Source: Bacillus sp. FSL H8-0547 (GTDB lineage Bacteria; Bacillota; Bacilli; Bacillales; Bacillaceae). From it: a stretch of 64,000 nt of DNA. The position numbers and the translations under genes were made by a program. The notes under the pieces are model-generated. The model worked only from the letters and a program-made list of their open reading frames with translations. It ran no database searches and had not been told where the DNA came from. Where the stretch lies: the NCBI GenBank assembly GCA_038002745.1, contig JBBODD010000001.1:620001-684000 (forward strand), read 5' to 3'. Below are positions 8,125 through 16,266 of the stretch, piece after piece (the stretch's first letter is position 1; each line of letters begins with the position of its first letter).

Positions 8125-8162
8125 TAACTTCCCTGACGCTACCTGTCAGGGAAGTTATTTTA
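8124..8162 (+). terminator. Strong intrinsic terminator
   Basis: Perfect 14-base arms ATAACTTCCCTGAC (8124-8137) and GTCAGGGAAGTTAT (8145-8158), 7-base loop, then TTTAT. The stop codon of the WYL gene is inside the left arm. Confidence 0.85.
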
Positions 8163-8198
8163 TAATTGCTCTATCAATTGTGATTGGAGTGTTATTGG

Positions 8199-8831
8199 AT
8201 GCAAACAAAAAAGGCTTTTCTATATGTATTTAATACAATGTCGGACTGGGAATATGGATATTTAATGGCTGAACTAAACTCAGGAAGATATTTCAAAAAA
8301 GATTTAGCACCTTTAAAAGTAATGACAGTAGGAGCTAATAAAGAAATGATTACTACTATGGGAGGACTGAGCATAAAACCAGATATTTCCCTTGATGAAT
8401 GTACTCTTGAGAATAAAGATCTTTTAATTTTACCAGGAGGGACTACCTGGAGTGAAGAAATTCATCAGCCTATCTTGGAAAGAATTGGCCGAGCTTTAAA
8501 GCTTGGCACGATTGTTGCTGCAATTTGTGGAGCAACTGATGCCCTTGCGAATATGGGATACTTAGATACTAGAAAGCATACAAGTAATAACTTAGACTAT
8601 ACTAAAATGACATGTCCTAACTATAAAGGAGAAAAGTTCTATGAGTTGCGATCTGCGGTATCTGATGTGAATTTAGTTACTGCATCTGGAATAGCTCCTC
8701 TGGAATTTGCAATGGAAGTACTGAAAAAAATAGATGTATTTACACCAGATGCATTACATTCATGGTATAACCTAAATAAGACTCATAAACCTGAATACTT
8801 CTTCCAGTTAATGAATTCAATAAATAAATGA
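8199..8831 (+). CDS. DJ-1/PfpI family protein (YdeA/YoaZ-like)
   Basis: 211 residues from the ATG at 8199. An in-frame ATG at 8184 exists, but TTGGAGTG sits about 10 bases before 8199. The DJ-1/PfpI core has the strand 'LLILPGGTTW' and a nucleophile elbow 'AAICGATDAL' with the reactive Cys near residue 107. Relatives act as glyoxalase-, chaperone- or peptidase-like stress proteins; this one is nearest the YdeA/YoaZ type. The gene is AT-rich like its WYL neighbour. The function assignment is at family level only. Confidence 0.8.
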   Translation: MQTKKAFLYVFNTMSDWEYGYLMAELNSGRYFKKDLAPLKVMTVGANKEMITTMGGLSIKPDISLDECTLENKDLLILPGGTTWSEEIHQPILERIGRALKLGTIVAAICGATDALANMGYLDTRKHTSNNLDYTKMTCPNYKGEKFYELRSAVSDVNLVTASGIAPLEFAMEVLKKIDVFTPDALHSWYNLNKTHKPEYFFQLMNSINK

Positions 8832-8916
8832 AGGTACGGAAAAGCTCAATTTCTCTATTTTTCTTTTTTCACAGTATCCGGGTGACTAATGGCAGTATAA
8901 AATAACCCCACAATTT

Positions 8917-8946
8917 GCAGGACTTTGTTGAAAAGCGAAGTCCTGC
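8917..8946. repeat. Isolated stem-loop
   Basis: Perfect arms GCAGGACTT (8917-8925) and AAGTCCTGC (8938-8946) around a 12-base loop, in the 198-base gap between the DJ-1 gene and the peptidase remnant. No T-run follows on either strand, so it does not look like a terminator. The rest of the gap shows nothing I can name. Confidence 0.45.
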
Positions 8947-9029
8947 TAATTCCTGTGTGATATAAGATTTTCAAGCCTTTGATGACTGGAAGTTAATTTT
9001 TCCGATTCAAGAACCTTCTTCCCCACCTT

Positions 9030-9449
9030 CTAGAACTGCTTCCAATTCCCTTCAGAAATAACGGCGTTCAGCGACGGCAAGAGGTCTGTAAGCCCGGATT
9101 GCCGCATCCAGTGGCACAGGTAGAGGGCGTCGCCTCCGGACACCAGCAGGACATCCGTCTCCTGAACGAGCGGCACCCAGCGGTCTTTATCAATGCTCGG
9201 CAGCGCGGTGAGCTCCAGCACTCCTACAGATTTCCAGCCCAAATCCACCATGGGATTTCCGGGTTTCCCTGTGATAAACTCCCAGACTTTGACGCCGGGC
9301 CCGACCCAGGGGTGTCCGTACATTGCTGTAGGAATGCACAGGGCGGTGGAGTCTGCGATCGGCTTGTCCAGCATGTTAACAAGGGCATTGTGTATACTCT
9401 TGTTCGTTACACCTCCAGATGTAAGCAGAAATTTCACACCTTCACTCAT
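9030..9449 (-). pseudogene. Peptidase E (S51) remnant, C-terminally truncated
   Basis: 139 codons matching only the N-terminal half of S51 peptidase E-like proteins ('FLLTSGGVTN', 'ADSTALCIPTAMYG', 'DVLLVSGGDALYL'). Normal members are about 200-230 residues. The match ends around 'LTDLLPSL' and then runs into unrelated residues and a stop, before the catalytic Ser motif (GxSAG) would appear. It therefore lacks the nucleophile and should be inactive as a peptidase. The most likely explanation is a decayed gene. Confidence 0.7.
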
Positions 9450-9539
9450 TATCTTTTTTCGTAATTTTAAAGGCTTCTATCCTTTAAAAACTGCAGGTTT
9501 TCAAATTATCTGTTTTTTATAATAATATCATATAAAACA

Positions 9540-9583
9540 AAAACAGCAGGCACTATTCTGCTAAGAATGTGCCTGCTGTTTTA
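9540..9583 (-). terminator. Terminator of the DUF948 gene
   Basis: 14-base arms AAAACAGCAGGCAC and GTGCCTGCTGTTTT, with a T-rich tail on the minus strand. It lies downstream of the leftward DUF948 gene. Confidence 0.8.
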
Positions 9584-9631
9584 TGTGTCATTCCATTTCT
9601 CCCGCAGCCAAAAAGCAAGCTGAGGAAACGT

Positions 9632-10006
9632 TCATTTAAGCCTGATTTTCATCTCTCGGTTTGGCGGATCATCGTTTTTCACAGGAGGAAGTCCGTATCC
9701 GTAGCCCGATGCCGCCTGTTTTACGGTATGGGTCACACTGTTCAGAACTTCTCCCATGTCCTGTGCGGATTCAAACAGCGGTTCCACTGTTTTCATCTTG
9801 CTTTTCACATCAACCGTAATCTGATTGGCAGACTGGATGAGTTCTTCTGCTTCCCCCGACAGATCATGGACCGCTTTTCTCACTTCCGCAAGCGTTTCGT
9901 TCGTTTCTTCAAGAGTAGTCATGCCCTTGCGGAGAGTCTGAATTAAATAGCCTACTAGAAAAATAAAGGCCAGCGCGGCTCCTGCAGCACTTACTTCAAA
10001 AATCAT
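9632..10006 (-). CDS. DUF948 membrane-anchored coiled-coil protein (YtxG/YoxC-like)
   Basis: About 124 residues from the ATG at 10006, chosen because GGAGG lies 7 bases upstream. One N-terminal transmembrane helix ('AAGAALAFIFLVGYLIQTL') is followed by an amphipathic helical region rich in Glu, Thr and Lys ('LEETNETLAEVRKAVHDLS') typical of DUF948. Relatives are general-stress or cell-envelope proteins of unknown mechanism. It is monocistronic with its own terminator. Confidence 0.78.
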   Translation of the reverse strand: MIFEVSAAGAALAFIFLVGYLIQTLRKGMTTLEETNETLAEVRKAVHDLSGEAEELIQSANQITVDVKSKMKTVEPLFESAQDMGEVLNSVTHTVKQAASGYGYGLPPVKNDDPPNREMKIRLK

Positions 10007-10086
10007 CTTGCACCTCCAAAACGGATTATGCACAAGACTGCCTGTACATTACTACAGTATATGAACCTGTCTGATGGAGTAGAAGT

Positions 10087-11301
10087 TTAGAGTGAGAGCT
10101 TTTCGCCTATTTTCAGAACCGGCGCCTCTGCGCGTACCGTCTCCGGATATTTAATGCCCTGACCGGTGTTCAGGCAGACCACTTTCTCGTCTTCCTTGAT
10201 CCATCCGCTCTCCTTCAATCTGCGGGCAGCTGCAAATGTTGCCGCACCTTCAGGGCATATAAAGCATCCTTCAAGCTGTGCAGTCAGGGCTTGTTCTGCT
10301 TTAATTTCCTCTTCTGATACAGCTATGGCACTCCCGTTTGTTTCATAAATTCCCTTAAGAACGAGGAAATCACCGATTGCCTTCGGAACGTTAATGCCGA
10401 ACGCATCCGTCTGCGAATTTTCCCAAAACTCAGATTCAGCTTTTCCTTCTTCAAAAGCTTTGACAATCGGCGCGCATCCCTCTGCCTGAACGGCAACAAG
10501 GCGAGGCATTTTATCCTTGCTGATCCAGCCCAGATCCTGCAGCTCCCGCAGTGCTTTATAGATGCCAATGATCCCCACTCCTCCTCCTGTCGGATAAAGA
10601 ATGACATCCGGCACCTCCCAGCCCAGCTGTTCGGCAATTTCATATCCCATCGTCTTTTTCCCTTCAATGCGGTACGGTTCTTTTAAGGTAGAGGCATCAT
10701 AAAATCCCTGTTCCTTTACAAGCTCTGCCACAACTTTTCCGGCATCGCTGATCAGTCCGTCAATTAGATGCAGATTCGCCCCTGAAATGGCGGTTTCTTT
10801 CCGGGTGATCATCGGCGCATCAAGCGGCATGATGACATATGGCTCCATACCCGCTCTGGCAGCATAAAGCGACCAGGCTGCACCTGCATTTCCGTTTGTC
10901 GGCATGGCAAAGGTCTTTACGCCAAGCTCCTTCGCTTTTGAAATTCCGACAGCCGCTCCCCTCGCCTTGAAGGAACCGGTCGGTATCAGCCCTTCATCCT
11001 TCATCAGCAGCTGAGTAAGACCGTACTCAGCTCCAAGCCTGTCCATTTTCAAAAGCGGAGTCATTCCCTCGCCCATTGAAACCACATGTTTTGCGTCCTC
11101 AACCGGCAGCAGTTCATGATATCTCCACAAACTGTTTTCCCGTCTGCTGATTTCTTCTTTTGTTAACATACTCTTCACTTGATCTAAATGGTAGCGCACC
11201 AAAAGAGGAGATCCGCATGTGCAAAGCTGCTGCACATCCTTAACTGAATACTCGGTCCCGCACTTCGGGCATTCCAAGTGTGAAACATAGCTGTAACTCA
11301 T
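10087..11301 (-). CDS. Threonine synthase (thrC-like)
   Basis: 404 residues from the ATG at 11301 (GGAGGGAATGCAGA-ATG). PLP enzyme of the tryptophan-synthase-beta fold that converts O-phosphohomoserine to threonine. It has an N-terminal zinc-ribbon-like part ('LECPKCGTEYS', 'LCTCGSPL'), a PLP-binding Lys in 'PTGSFKARGA' and a phosphate loop 'YPTGGGVGIIG'. It is longer than B. subtilis ThrC (about 350) because of the ribbon, which marks a second threonine-synthase subclass; its real substrate could differ. It stands alone, not in a hom-thrB operon. Confidence 0.82.
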   Translation of the reverse strand: MSYSYVSHLECPKCGTEYSVKDVQQLCTCGSPLLVRYHLDQVKSMLTKEEISRRENSLWRYHELLPVEDAKHVVSMGEGMTPLLKMDRLGAEYGLTQLLMKDEGLIPTGSFKARGAAVGISKAKELGVKTFAMPTNGNAGAAWSLYAARAGMEPYVIMPLDAPMITRKETAISGANLHLIDGLISDAGKVVAELVKEQGFYDASTLKEPYRIEGKKTMGYEIAEQLGWEVPDVILYPTGGGVGIIGIYKALRELQDLGWISKDKMPRLVAVQAEGCAPIVKAFEEGKAESEFWENSQTDAFGINVPKAIGDFLVLKGIYETNGSAIAVSEEEIKAEQALTAQLEGCFICPEGAATFAAARRLKESGWIKEDEKVVCLNTGQGIKYPETVRAEAPVLKIGEKLSL

Positions 11302-11326
11302 TCTGCATTCCCTCCAACTACTAGTA

Positions 11327-11355
11327 AAGACCCTCAACATCGAGTCAAGGGTCTT
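11327..11355. promoter_or_regulatory. Stem-loop in the leader of the threonine synthase gene
   Basis: Arms AAGACCCT (11327-11334) and AGGGTCTT (11348-11355) just upstream of the ribosome-binding site of the leftward gene. It could be an ordinary leader hairpin or a weak terminator of the upstream membrane-protein gene. No T-box or known riboswitch core is visible. Confidence 0.35.
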
Positions 11356-11393
11356 CCGTTTTTTTCGGTCTGCTTTATGTAAAGAAAGCAAGC

Positions 11394-11738
11394 TTACACC
11401 GGCGGAACGCGGTCAGCACTTGCCTTTTTTCTTCTGAAAACAAACCGGTTCATGAATTTGTAATTCAGTAAATTGAACCAGATCAGTGCATCCAGAATGA
11501 AGCTGCCGGTCGTATCCATCTCATCATTCCGCATTTTCACGTCGATAAACCACCCTATGAAATAACTCCCTGCAAGCCAGAAGGCGTAATACGTGATAAA
11601 CCTGCTGAATGTACCGTCAAAAGGTAGCGTTACGAATTCGATAAATGCGACTAATCCTGTAAAAAACACCAGAAATGAAGCTCCAAGCAGAAAGAAAATC
11701 CTGAACAAAAAACCTAAACAGCCCACACATTTTCCCAC
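11394..11738 (-). CDS. Small membrane protein, unrecognised
   Basis: 114 residues with three to four hydrophobic helices ('FFLLGASFLVFFTGLVAFIEF', 'FITYYAFWLAGSYFIGWF') and a basic C-terminus (FRRKKASADR). I know no family or function. It lies 92 bases upstream of the threonine synthase gene on the same strand and may be co-transcribed with it. Confidence 0.65.
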   Translation of the reverse strand: MGKCVGCLGFLFRIFFLLGASFLVFFTGLVAFIEFVTLPFDGTFSRFITYYAFWLAGSYFIGWFIDVKMRNDEMDTTGSFILDALIWFNLLNYKFMNRFVFRRKKASADRVPPV

Positions 11739-11870
11739 CTTTCCCTAAAACTATATCATTCTTTCAAAGATGGAAAAATGTGTTTTCTCTGTTTTTTCAG
11801 ATGTTTTTCTTTCATTCGAGGCCATATCCTCTTCTCTGAAAACCGTCTGCTGCAAGCGTCATGTTTTCTA

Positions 11871-13058
11871 TTAAGCTCTTAATTTATTCTCCACAGCACT
11901 CGCCGGCAGTTTTGCAAGCGCCTGTTCAAAATCTTTGATCAGATCATCCGCATTTTCCAGCCCGACGCTGATGCGGAGAAGTCCGTCCGTTATTCCGCGG
12001 CGCTCCCGCTCTTCTTTTGGCATCGCAGCGTGAGACATTCTGGCCGGATAGGACAATATGGATTCGACCGCTCCAAGGCTTACCGCAAATACCGGCAGCT
12101 CCACATTTTTAACGAGCGTGCGGACGGCATCCTCGTCTGCCAGTGTGAAAGACAGGACAGCCCCGGGACCGTCTGCCTGATACCGCTGGATCGAGTGTCC
12201 CGGATGAAAGGTTAGTCCCGGGTAGTAGACGTTCCGGACCGCTTTATGACGGGATAAATAGTCTGCGAGTTTTCGTGCAGACTCACTGGACTGCTGCAGC
12301 CTTACGTTCAATGTTTTCATACCGCGGAGAACGAGCCAGCAGTCCTGGACGCCGAGCACGGCCCCGAATGCGTTCTGCAGTTTCTGTACTCTCGCTGCAA
12401 GCTCCTCCCCTTTAACAACGGCAAGGCCTGCAAGGACATCGCTGTGTCCGGCAAGGAATTTGGTGGCGCTGTGAAGGACGATGTCCACACCGAGTTCAAT
12501 TGGCCGCTGCAGGGCTGGAGTCAAAAACGTATTATCTAAAAACGTCAGGCATCCGTTTGCCTTTGCAAGCTTTGTAATTCCGCGGATATCCGTAATTTTC
12601 AACAAAGGATTGGACGGTGTTTCAACGTAAATGACTTTTGTATTCGGCCTGATATGAGAAGCAACTTCATGAAGATCGGTCATGTCAACAAAGCTGTACT
12701 CAATGCCGAATCTGCTGAGAACGTCTGTGATGATCCGGTACGTTCCGCCGTACACATCCTCTGTAATCAGGACGTGGTCGCCTTTTGACAGGAGCAGAAA
12801 ACAGGTGGAGATTGCTGCCATCCCGGATGCAAAAGCAAAGCCTCTCGTTCCGCCTTCAAGTTCAGTGATGGCCTGCTCGAGTGTTTCCCGCGTCGGATTG
12901 CCCGAACGCCCGTAGTCGAATTTGCCGTAATCGTCAAAATCAAACTGGTGAAACGTTGATGAATGATGGATGGGAACGCTGACCGCCCCTGTGTCTTTCT
13001 GCGCCTTATGACTGTTGTGAAGCAGTTTCGTCTCAAATGTCCACTTACCGCTGCTCAA
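11871..13058 (-). CDS. metC: Cystathionine beta-lyase MetC
   Basis: 395 residues, PLP-dependent Cys/Met metabolism family; cleaves cystathionine to homocysteine in methionine synthesis. PLP-Lys motif is 'SATKFLAGHSDVLAG' (about residue 200); further landmarks are 'YGRSGNPTRE' and 'YVETPSNPLL'. It overlaps the metI 3' end by 14 bases, matching metI-metC of B. subtilis, and is controlled by the SAM riboswitch at 14241-14424. Confidence 0.93.
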   Translation of the reverse strand: MSSGKWTFETKLLHNSHKAQKDTGAVSVPIHHSSTFHQFDFDDYGKFDYGRSGNPTRETLEQAITELEGGTRGFAFASGMAAISTCFLLLSKGDHVLITEDVYGGTYRIITDVLSRFGIEYSFVDMTDLHEVASHIRPNTKVIYVETPSNPLLKITDIRGITKLAKANGCLTFLDNTFLTPALQRPIELGVDIVLHSATKFLAGHSDVLAGLAVVKGEELAARVQKLQNAFGAVLGVQDCWLVLRGMKTLNVRLQQSSESARKLADYLSRHKAVRNVYYPGLTFHPGHSIQRYQADGPGAVLSFTLADEDAVRTLVKNVELPVFAVSLGAVESILSYPARMSHAAMPKEERERRGITDGLLRISVGLENADDLIKDFEQALAKLPASAVENKLRA

Positions 13059-14169
13059 CTTTATCTGCCTCCTTCATAAGTTCAAATGCCTGAACCAGAT
13101 CCCGCTCCAGATCACCTGCGTGTTCAATTCCGACTGAAAAGCGCAGGAGGCGGTTGCATACGCCGTTTGCTGCTCTGATCTCTTCAGGAATATCCATATG
13201 TGTCTGTGTGGCCGGATATGTGATAAAGCTCTCCACGCCTCCGAGGCTCTCTGCGAATGTTATCGTCTTCAGAGCTTTTAAAAACGGGTTGACCCACTCT
13301 TCCTTTTGCAGCCTGAACGAAAGCATTCCGCCTTTACCCGGATACAAAACATCTGTTACTTCGGATTGGCTCTCCAAAAATGCCGCAAGCTGTCCTGCAT
13401 TTTTTTCATGCTGATTCATCCTTAAAGCAAGTGTCTTCATCCCGCGGATCAAAAGCCATGAATCAAACGGGGAGAGCACTCCGCCTATTGCATTATGATG
13501 CTGTGCGAGCTCTTCGCACAGCTCTTTGCCTTTTGCGACGACAAGGCCTGCAAGTACATCGTTATGTCCGCCCAAATATTTGGTTGCACTGTGAATGACA
13601 ATATCGGCTCCGTCTAAAATCGGCTTCTGCAGAATCGGCGTGTAGAACGTATTATCAACTATCAGCAGCAAATTGTGTTCCCGTGCAATTTCGGCTATAT
13701 CGCTGACCTCTGTTTCCTGCATCAAAGGATTTGTCGGAGTCTCCAGAAAAATCGCCTTTGTGCGGTCATTGATCAGCTGCTTTGTACAGTCCCCGTCTTT
13801 AAAATCCGCATAATGGAAAACAAGGCCGTATTTGCGCCATTCACGCTCAAACAAGCGGTATGTTCCGCCGTACAAATCGGAGGAGACGATCAGTTCATCC
13901 CCGCTTTTAAACAGGGCCATCAGCGTCTGAATGGCCGCCATTCCAGAACTGAACGCATACCCCTGATCGCCGTGCTCAAGATCTGCAATTGCTTTTTCTA
14001 AAATCGTTCTCGTCGGATTCCCCGTCCTGATGTAATCAAACCCTGTTGATTCCCCGATTCCATTATGTCTGTAGGCTGTTGAAAAGTAGACGGGGGGGTT
14101 TACCGTTCCCGTTATGTTTTCACTGCGATTCCCGATTTGCGCCAAAGTTGTTTCAATGCGTTCCGACAT
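13045..14169 (-). CDS. metI: Cystathionine gamma-synthase / O-acetylhomoserine thiolyase MetI
   Basis: 374 residues, same PLP family. It joins an activated homoserine to cysteine or sulfide. PLP-Lys is in 'SATKYLGGHNDVLAG', with 'YIRTGNPTRTILEKAI' near the N-terminus. It is the first gene after the SAM-I riboswitch; metC follows with overlapping reading frames. The pair makes the transsulfuration route to methionine. Confidence 0.93.
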   Translation of the reverse strand: MSERIETTLAQIGNRSENITGTVNPPVYFSTAYRHNGIGESTGFDYIRTGNPTRTILEKAIADLEHGDQGYAFSSGMAAIQTLMALFKSGDELIVSSDLYGGTYRLFEREWRKYGLVFHYADFKDGDCTKQLINDRTKAIFLETPTNPLMQETEVSDIAEIAREHNLLLIVDNTFYTPILQKPILDGADIVIHSATKYLGGHNDVLAGLVVAKGKELCEELAQHHNAIGGVLSPFDSWLLIRGMKTLALRMNQHEKNAGQLAAFLESQSEVTDVLYPGKGGMLSFRLQKEEWVNPFLKALKTITFAESLGGVESFITYPATQTHMDIPEEIRAANGVCNRLLRFSVGIEHAGDLERDLVQAFELMKEADKVEQR

Positions 14170-14240
14170 GTTTAAACACCATCCTGTTTGTCATTTCTTC
14201 TTTTTACACGCCCTGGACCGGGCTGTCTTGTATACATTGG

Positions 14241-14424
14241 AAAAATAAAAAGCGCCTTCCTCATATAAGAAGAAGACGCTTGGTTCTGCGAAACTGGCTT
14301 CCTCTTATCTCCCAAGCATACAAGCTTGCTGGAATTAGCACCTTGGTTCGAACAGGCATCCGCCTGATCTTTTCCGGTTGCTGAGGTTTCACAGGGCCAG
14401 AACCCTCCACCTCTCTGGATAAGA
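14241..14424 (-). promoter_or_regulatory. SAM-I (S-box) riboswitch with terminator
   Basis: The minus strand carries the S-box core: P1 strand CTTATCC, then GAGAGGTGGAGGG, CTGGCCC, TGAAACCTCAGCAACC, and the closing P1 strand GATAAGAG (plus 14301-14310). Downstream, 14250-14281 forms a terminator stem (AAGCGTCTTCTTCTT / AGGAAGGCGCTT) followed by TTTTATTTTT. High SAM should terminate transcription before metI-metC. Confidence 0.95.
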
Positions 14425-14504
14425 ATAAATAGTATGAATTTTTTAAATGTTTTTATTACCTTACCTCACTTTTTTCATAAATGCAAGAGGTTTAGGCAAA
14501 AAAC

Positions 14505-15314
14505 TCAGCCCTTCACTGAGCCTGCTGTCATTCCCGCAATGAAATATTTCTGAAGGAAGATGTAGGCGATAATCAGCGGAGCAGATGCGATCATCACACC
14601 TGTGAACAGCATCGGATAGTTTGTCATGTACTCCCCCTGGAATTCAAGGAGAGCAAGCGGCAAGGTCTTATATTCATCTTTCGTGATGAAAAGCAAGGGA
14701 TAAAGCAGGTCGTTCCAGTGCATCACGAACAGAAAAATGGCTGTAGCCGACAGCGATGGAAGCGAGAGCGGCAAGGCAATTTTGCGGTACATCAGCCAGT
14801 TCCCGGCGCCGTCAATGGATCCTGCTTCAAATAACGATTTCGGCAGAGTTTTCATGAATCCGGTGAGGATAAAAACAGCAACGGGCAAGGTAGCCGCAAT
14901 GTTGACGATCATCAGCCCCACAAGACTGTTCGTCAGCTTCAGCTGAAAAATCAGCTGATAGAGCGGAATCATGTTCACCTGCGCAGGAATCATCATGCCA
15001 AGTGTAAAGAAACCGAACACAGCAGCGCTGAACACACCGCCGATTCGCGTGATGGCATAGGCGATCAGGCTTGCAAAAAACAGCGTCAGAAAGACGGATA
15101 CAAGCGTGACAATCGAGCTGTTCTGAAAATAAAGGCCCATCGACTGCTCTTGAAAAATAGATATGTAATTTGACACCGAAAACCGTTCAGGCAGTCCTAG
15201 CACATTTTCATACATTTCAGCAATCGTTTTAAACGTTGTTAAAAAGATGGCGAAAATCGGAATGATGATAATGGCTGCATAGATCAATATGAGTCCGTAC
15301 TTTGTTCCTTTCAA
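14505..15314 (-). CDS. Carbohydrate-type ABC transporter permease (CUT1, MalG-like)
   Basis: 269 residues with six hydrophobic segments and the inner-membrane permease EAA loop ('EAGSIDGAGNWLMYRKIALP', about residues 168-187). It is the second of two permeases and follows the first by 17 bases. It is last in the operon; no ATPase gene is present, so a shared MsmX-type ATPase is presumed, as for most CUT1 importers of bacilli. Its linkage to an alkanesulfonate monooxygenase suggests a sulfonated sugar as substrate. Confidence 0.88.
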   Translation of the reverse strand: MKGTKYGLILIYAAIIIIPIFAIFLTTFKTIAEMYENVLGLPERFSVSNYISIFQEQSMGLYFQNSSIVTLVSVFLTLFFASLIAYAITRIGGVFSAAVFGFFTLGMMIPAQVNMIPLYQLIFQLKLTNSLVGLMIVNIAATLPVAVFILTGFMKTLPKSLFEAGSIDGAGNWLMYRKIALPLSLPSLSATAIFLFVMHWNDLLYPLLFITKDEYKTLPLALLEFQGEYMTNYPMLFTGVMIASAPLIIAYIFLQKYFIAGMTAGSVKG

Positions 15315-15331
15315 CGTTCGTCACCCTTTCC

Positions 15332-16210
15332 TCAGTAGTCGACCCTGTTTGCGCGCAATGCTTTAAACTGCACAAACGTAATCAGGGCAATAACGGCCAT
15401 AAAAATAACTGATTCTGCTGATGCATAGCCGAATTTAAAGCTTCTGAATGCGGTTGTGTAGATCAGGGTTGCGATAATCTCCGTTGAATAGTTCGGACCA
15501 CCCCGAGTCATGGCAAAGATCAGATCGAACGCCTTAAAGGACTGGATCGTTGTGTAGGCCACAACGATGGTTGCTGCGGGAGCTACAAGCGGCCATGTGA
15601 CTTTTTTGAACGTCTGCCATCTGCTTGCCCCTTCTATTTTTGCCACCTCGTAAAGATCGGCAGGAATACTCTGAAGACCGGCAACAAAAATGATAATCAT
15701 CTGTCCTGTATGAAACCATACTTGCACGACAGCAATTGAAAAGATGGCGATTTTCTCATCACCTAGCCAGTTCTGTGCCAGGAAATCAAGCTGCAGCCCT
15801 GTAAGAATGGTTTTAAGGAGCCCAAGGTTTGGATCGTAAATAAACGACCAGATAAAGGCGACTGAAACAGAGGATAGAATCGTAGGAAAAAAGAACAGCG
15901 CCCTGAAAAAAACATTGGTCCTTGTGTTTTTAATCAGGAACAGGGCAAATACAAGGGAAAACAGCGTTTGAAAGACAACGACAAACAGCATGAATTTCAC
16001 GTTGTTTCCAAGTGCTTTTGCAAAAATAGAATCATTTGTCGCCAGATTGATATAATTGGTCACTCCGACGAAATCAAAATCAGGAGATATGCCGTCCCAG
16101 TTAGTAAATGAGTAAAAGAAGGCGCTCAGTGTCGGGTAGATAAAAAAGATGCTGTACACAAGAATGCCGGGTGCCAGAAAGAACAGCAGTGATTTGTTAT
16201 GTTTCAGCAA
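15332..16210 (-). CDS. Carbohydrate-type ABC transporter permease (CUT1, MalF-like)
   Basis: 292 residues with six transmembrane segments, an EAA loop 'EVAKIEGASRWQTFKKVTWP' near residue 190, and 'MTRGGPNYSTEII' shortly after, which is characteristic of MalF/MsmF/LacF permeases. It pairs with the permease at 14505 and receives substrate from the lipoprotein at 16267. Confidence 0.9.
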   Translation of the reverse strand: MLKHNKSLLFFLAPGILVYSIFFIYPTLSAFFYSFTNWDGISPDFDFVGVTNYINLATNDSIFAKALGNNVKFMLFVVVFQTLFSLVFALFLIKNTRTNVFFRALFFFPTILSSVSVAFIWSFIYDPNLGLLKTILTGLQLDFLAQNWLGDEKIAIFSIAVVQVWFHTGQMIIIFVAGLQSIPADLYEVAKIEGASRWQTFKKVTWPLVAPAATIVVAYTTIQSFKAFDLIFAMTRGGPNYSTEIIATLIYTTAFRSFKFGYASAESVIFMAVIALITFVQFKALRANRVDY

Positions 16211-16232
16211 TGAAAAGGCCTCCTTTCATGAT

Positions 16233-16262
16233 GAGAAGAAGAGGGGCTTTCCCCCTCTTCTC
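16233..16262 (-). repeat. Intercistronic stem-loop between binding-protein and permease genes
   Basis: GAGAAGAGGGGG / CCCCTCTTCTTCTC stem with a tiny loop directly after the binding-protein stop. There is no good T-run. Such hairpins protect the 3' end of binding-protein mRNA and lower permease expression. Confidence 0.6.
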
Positions 16263-16266
16263 CGGA

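Noticed and set aside
9099-9946. Plus-strand ORFs opposite the peptidase remnant and DUF948 gene
   Set aside because: They are antisense shadows; the minus-strand frames have family matches and ribosome-binding sites.
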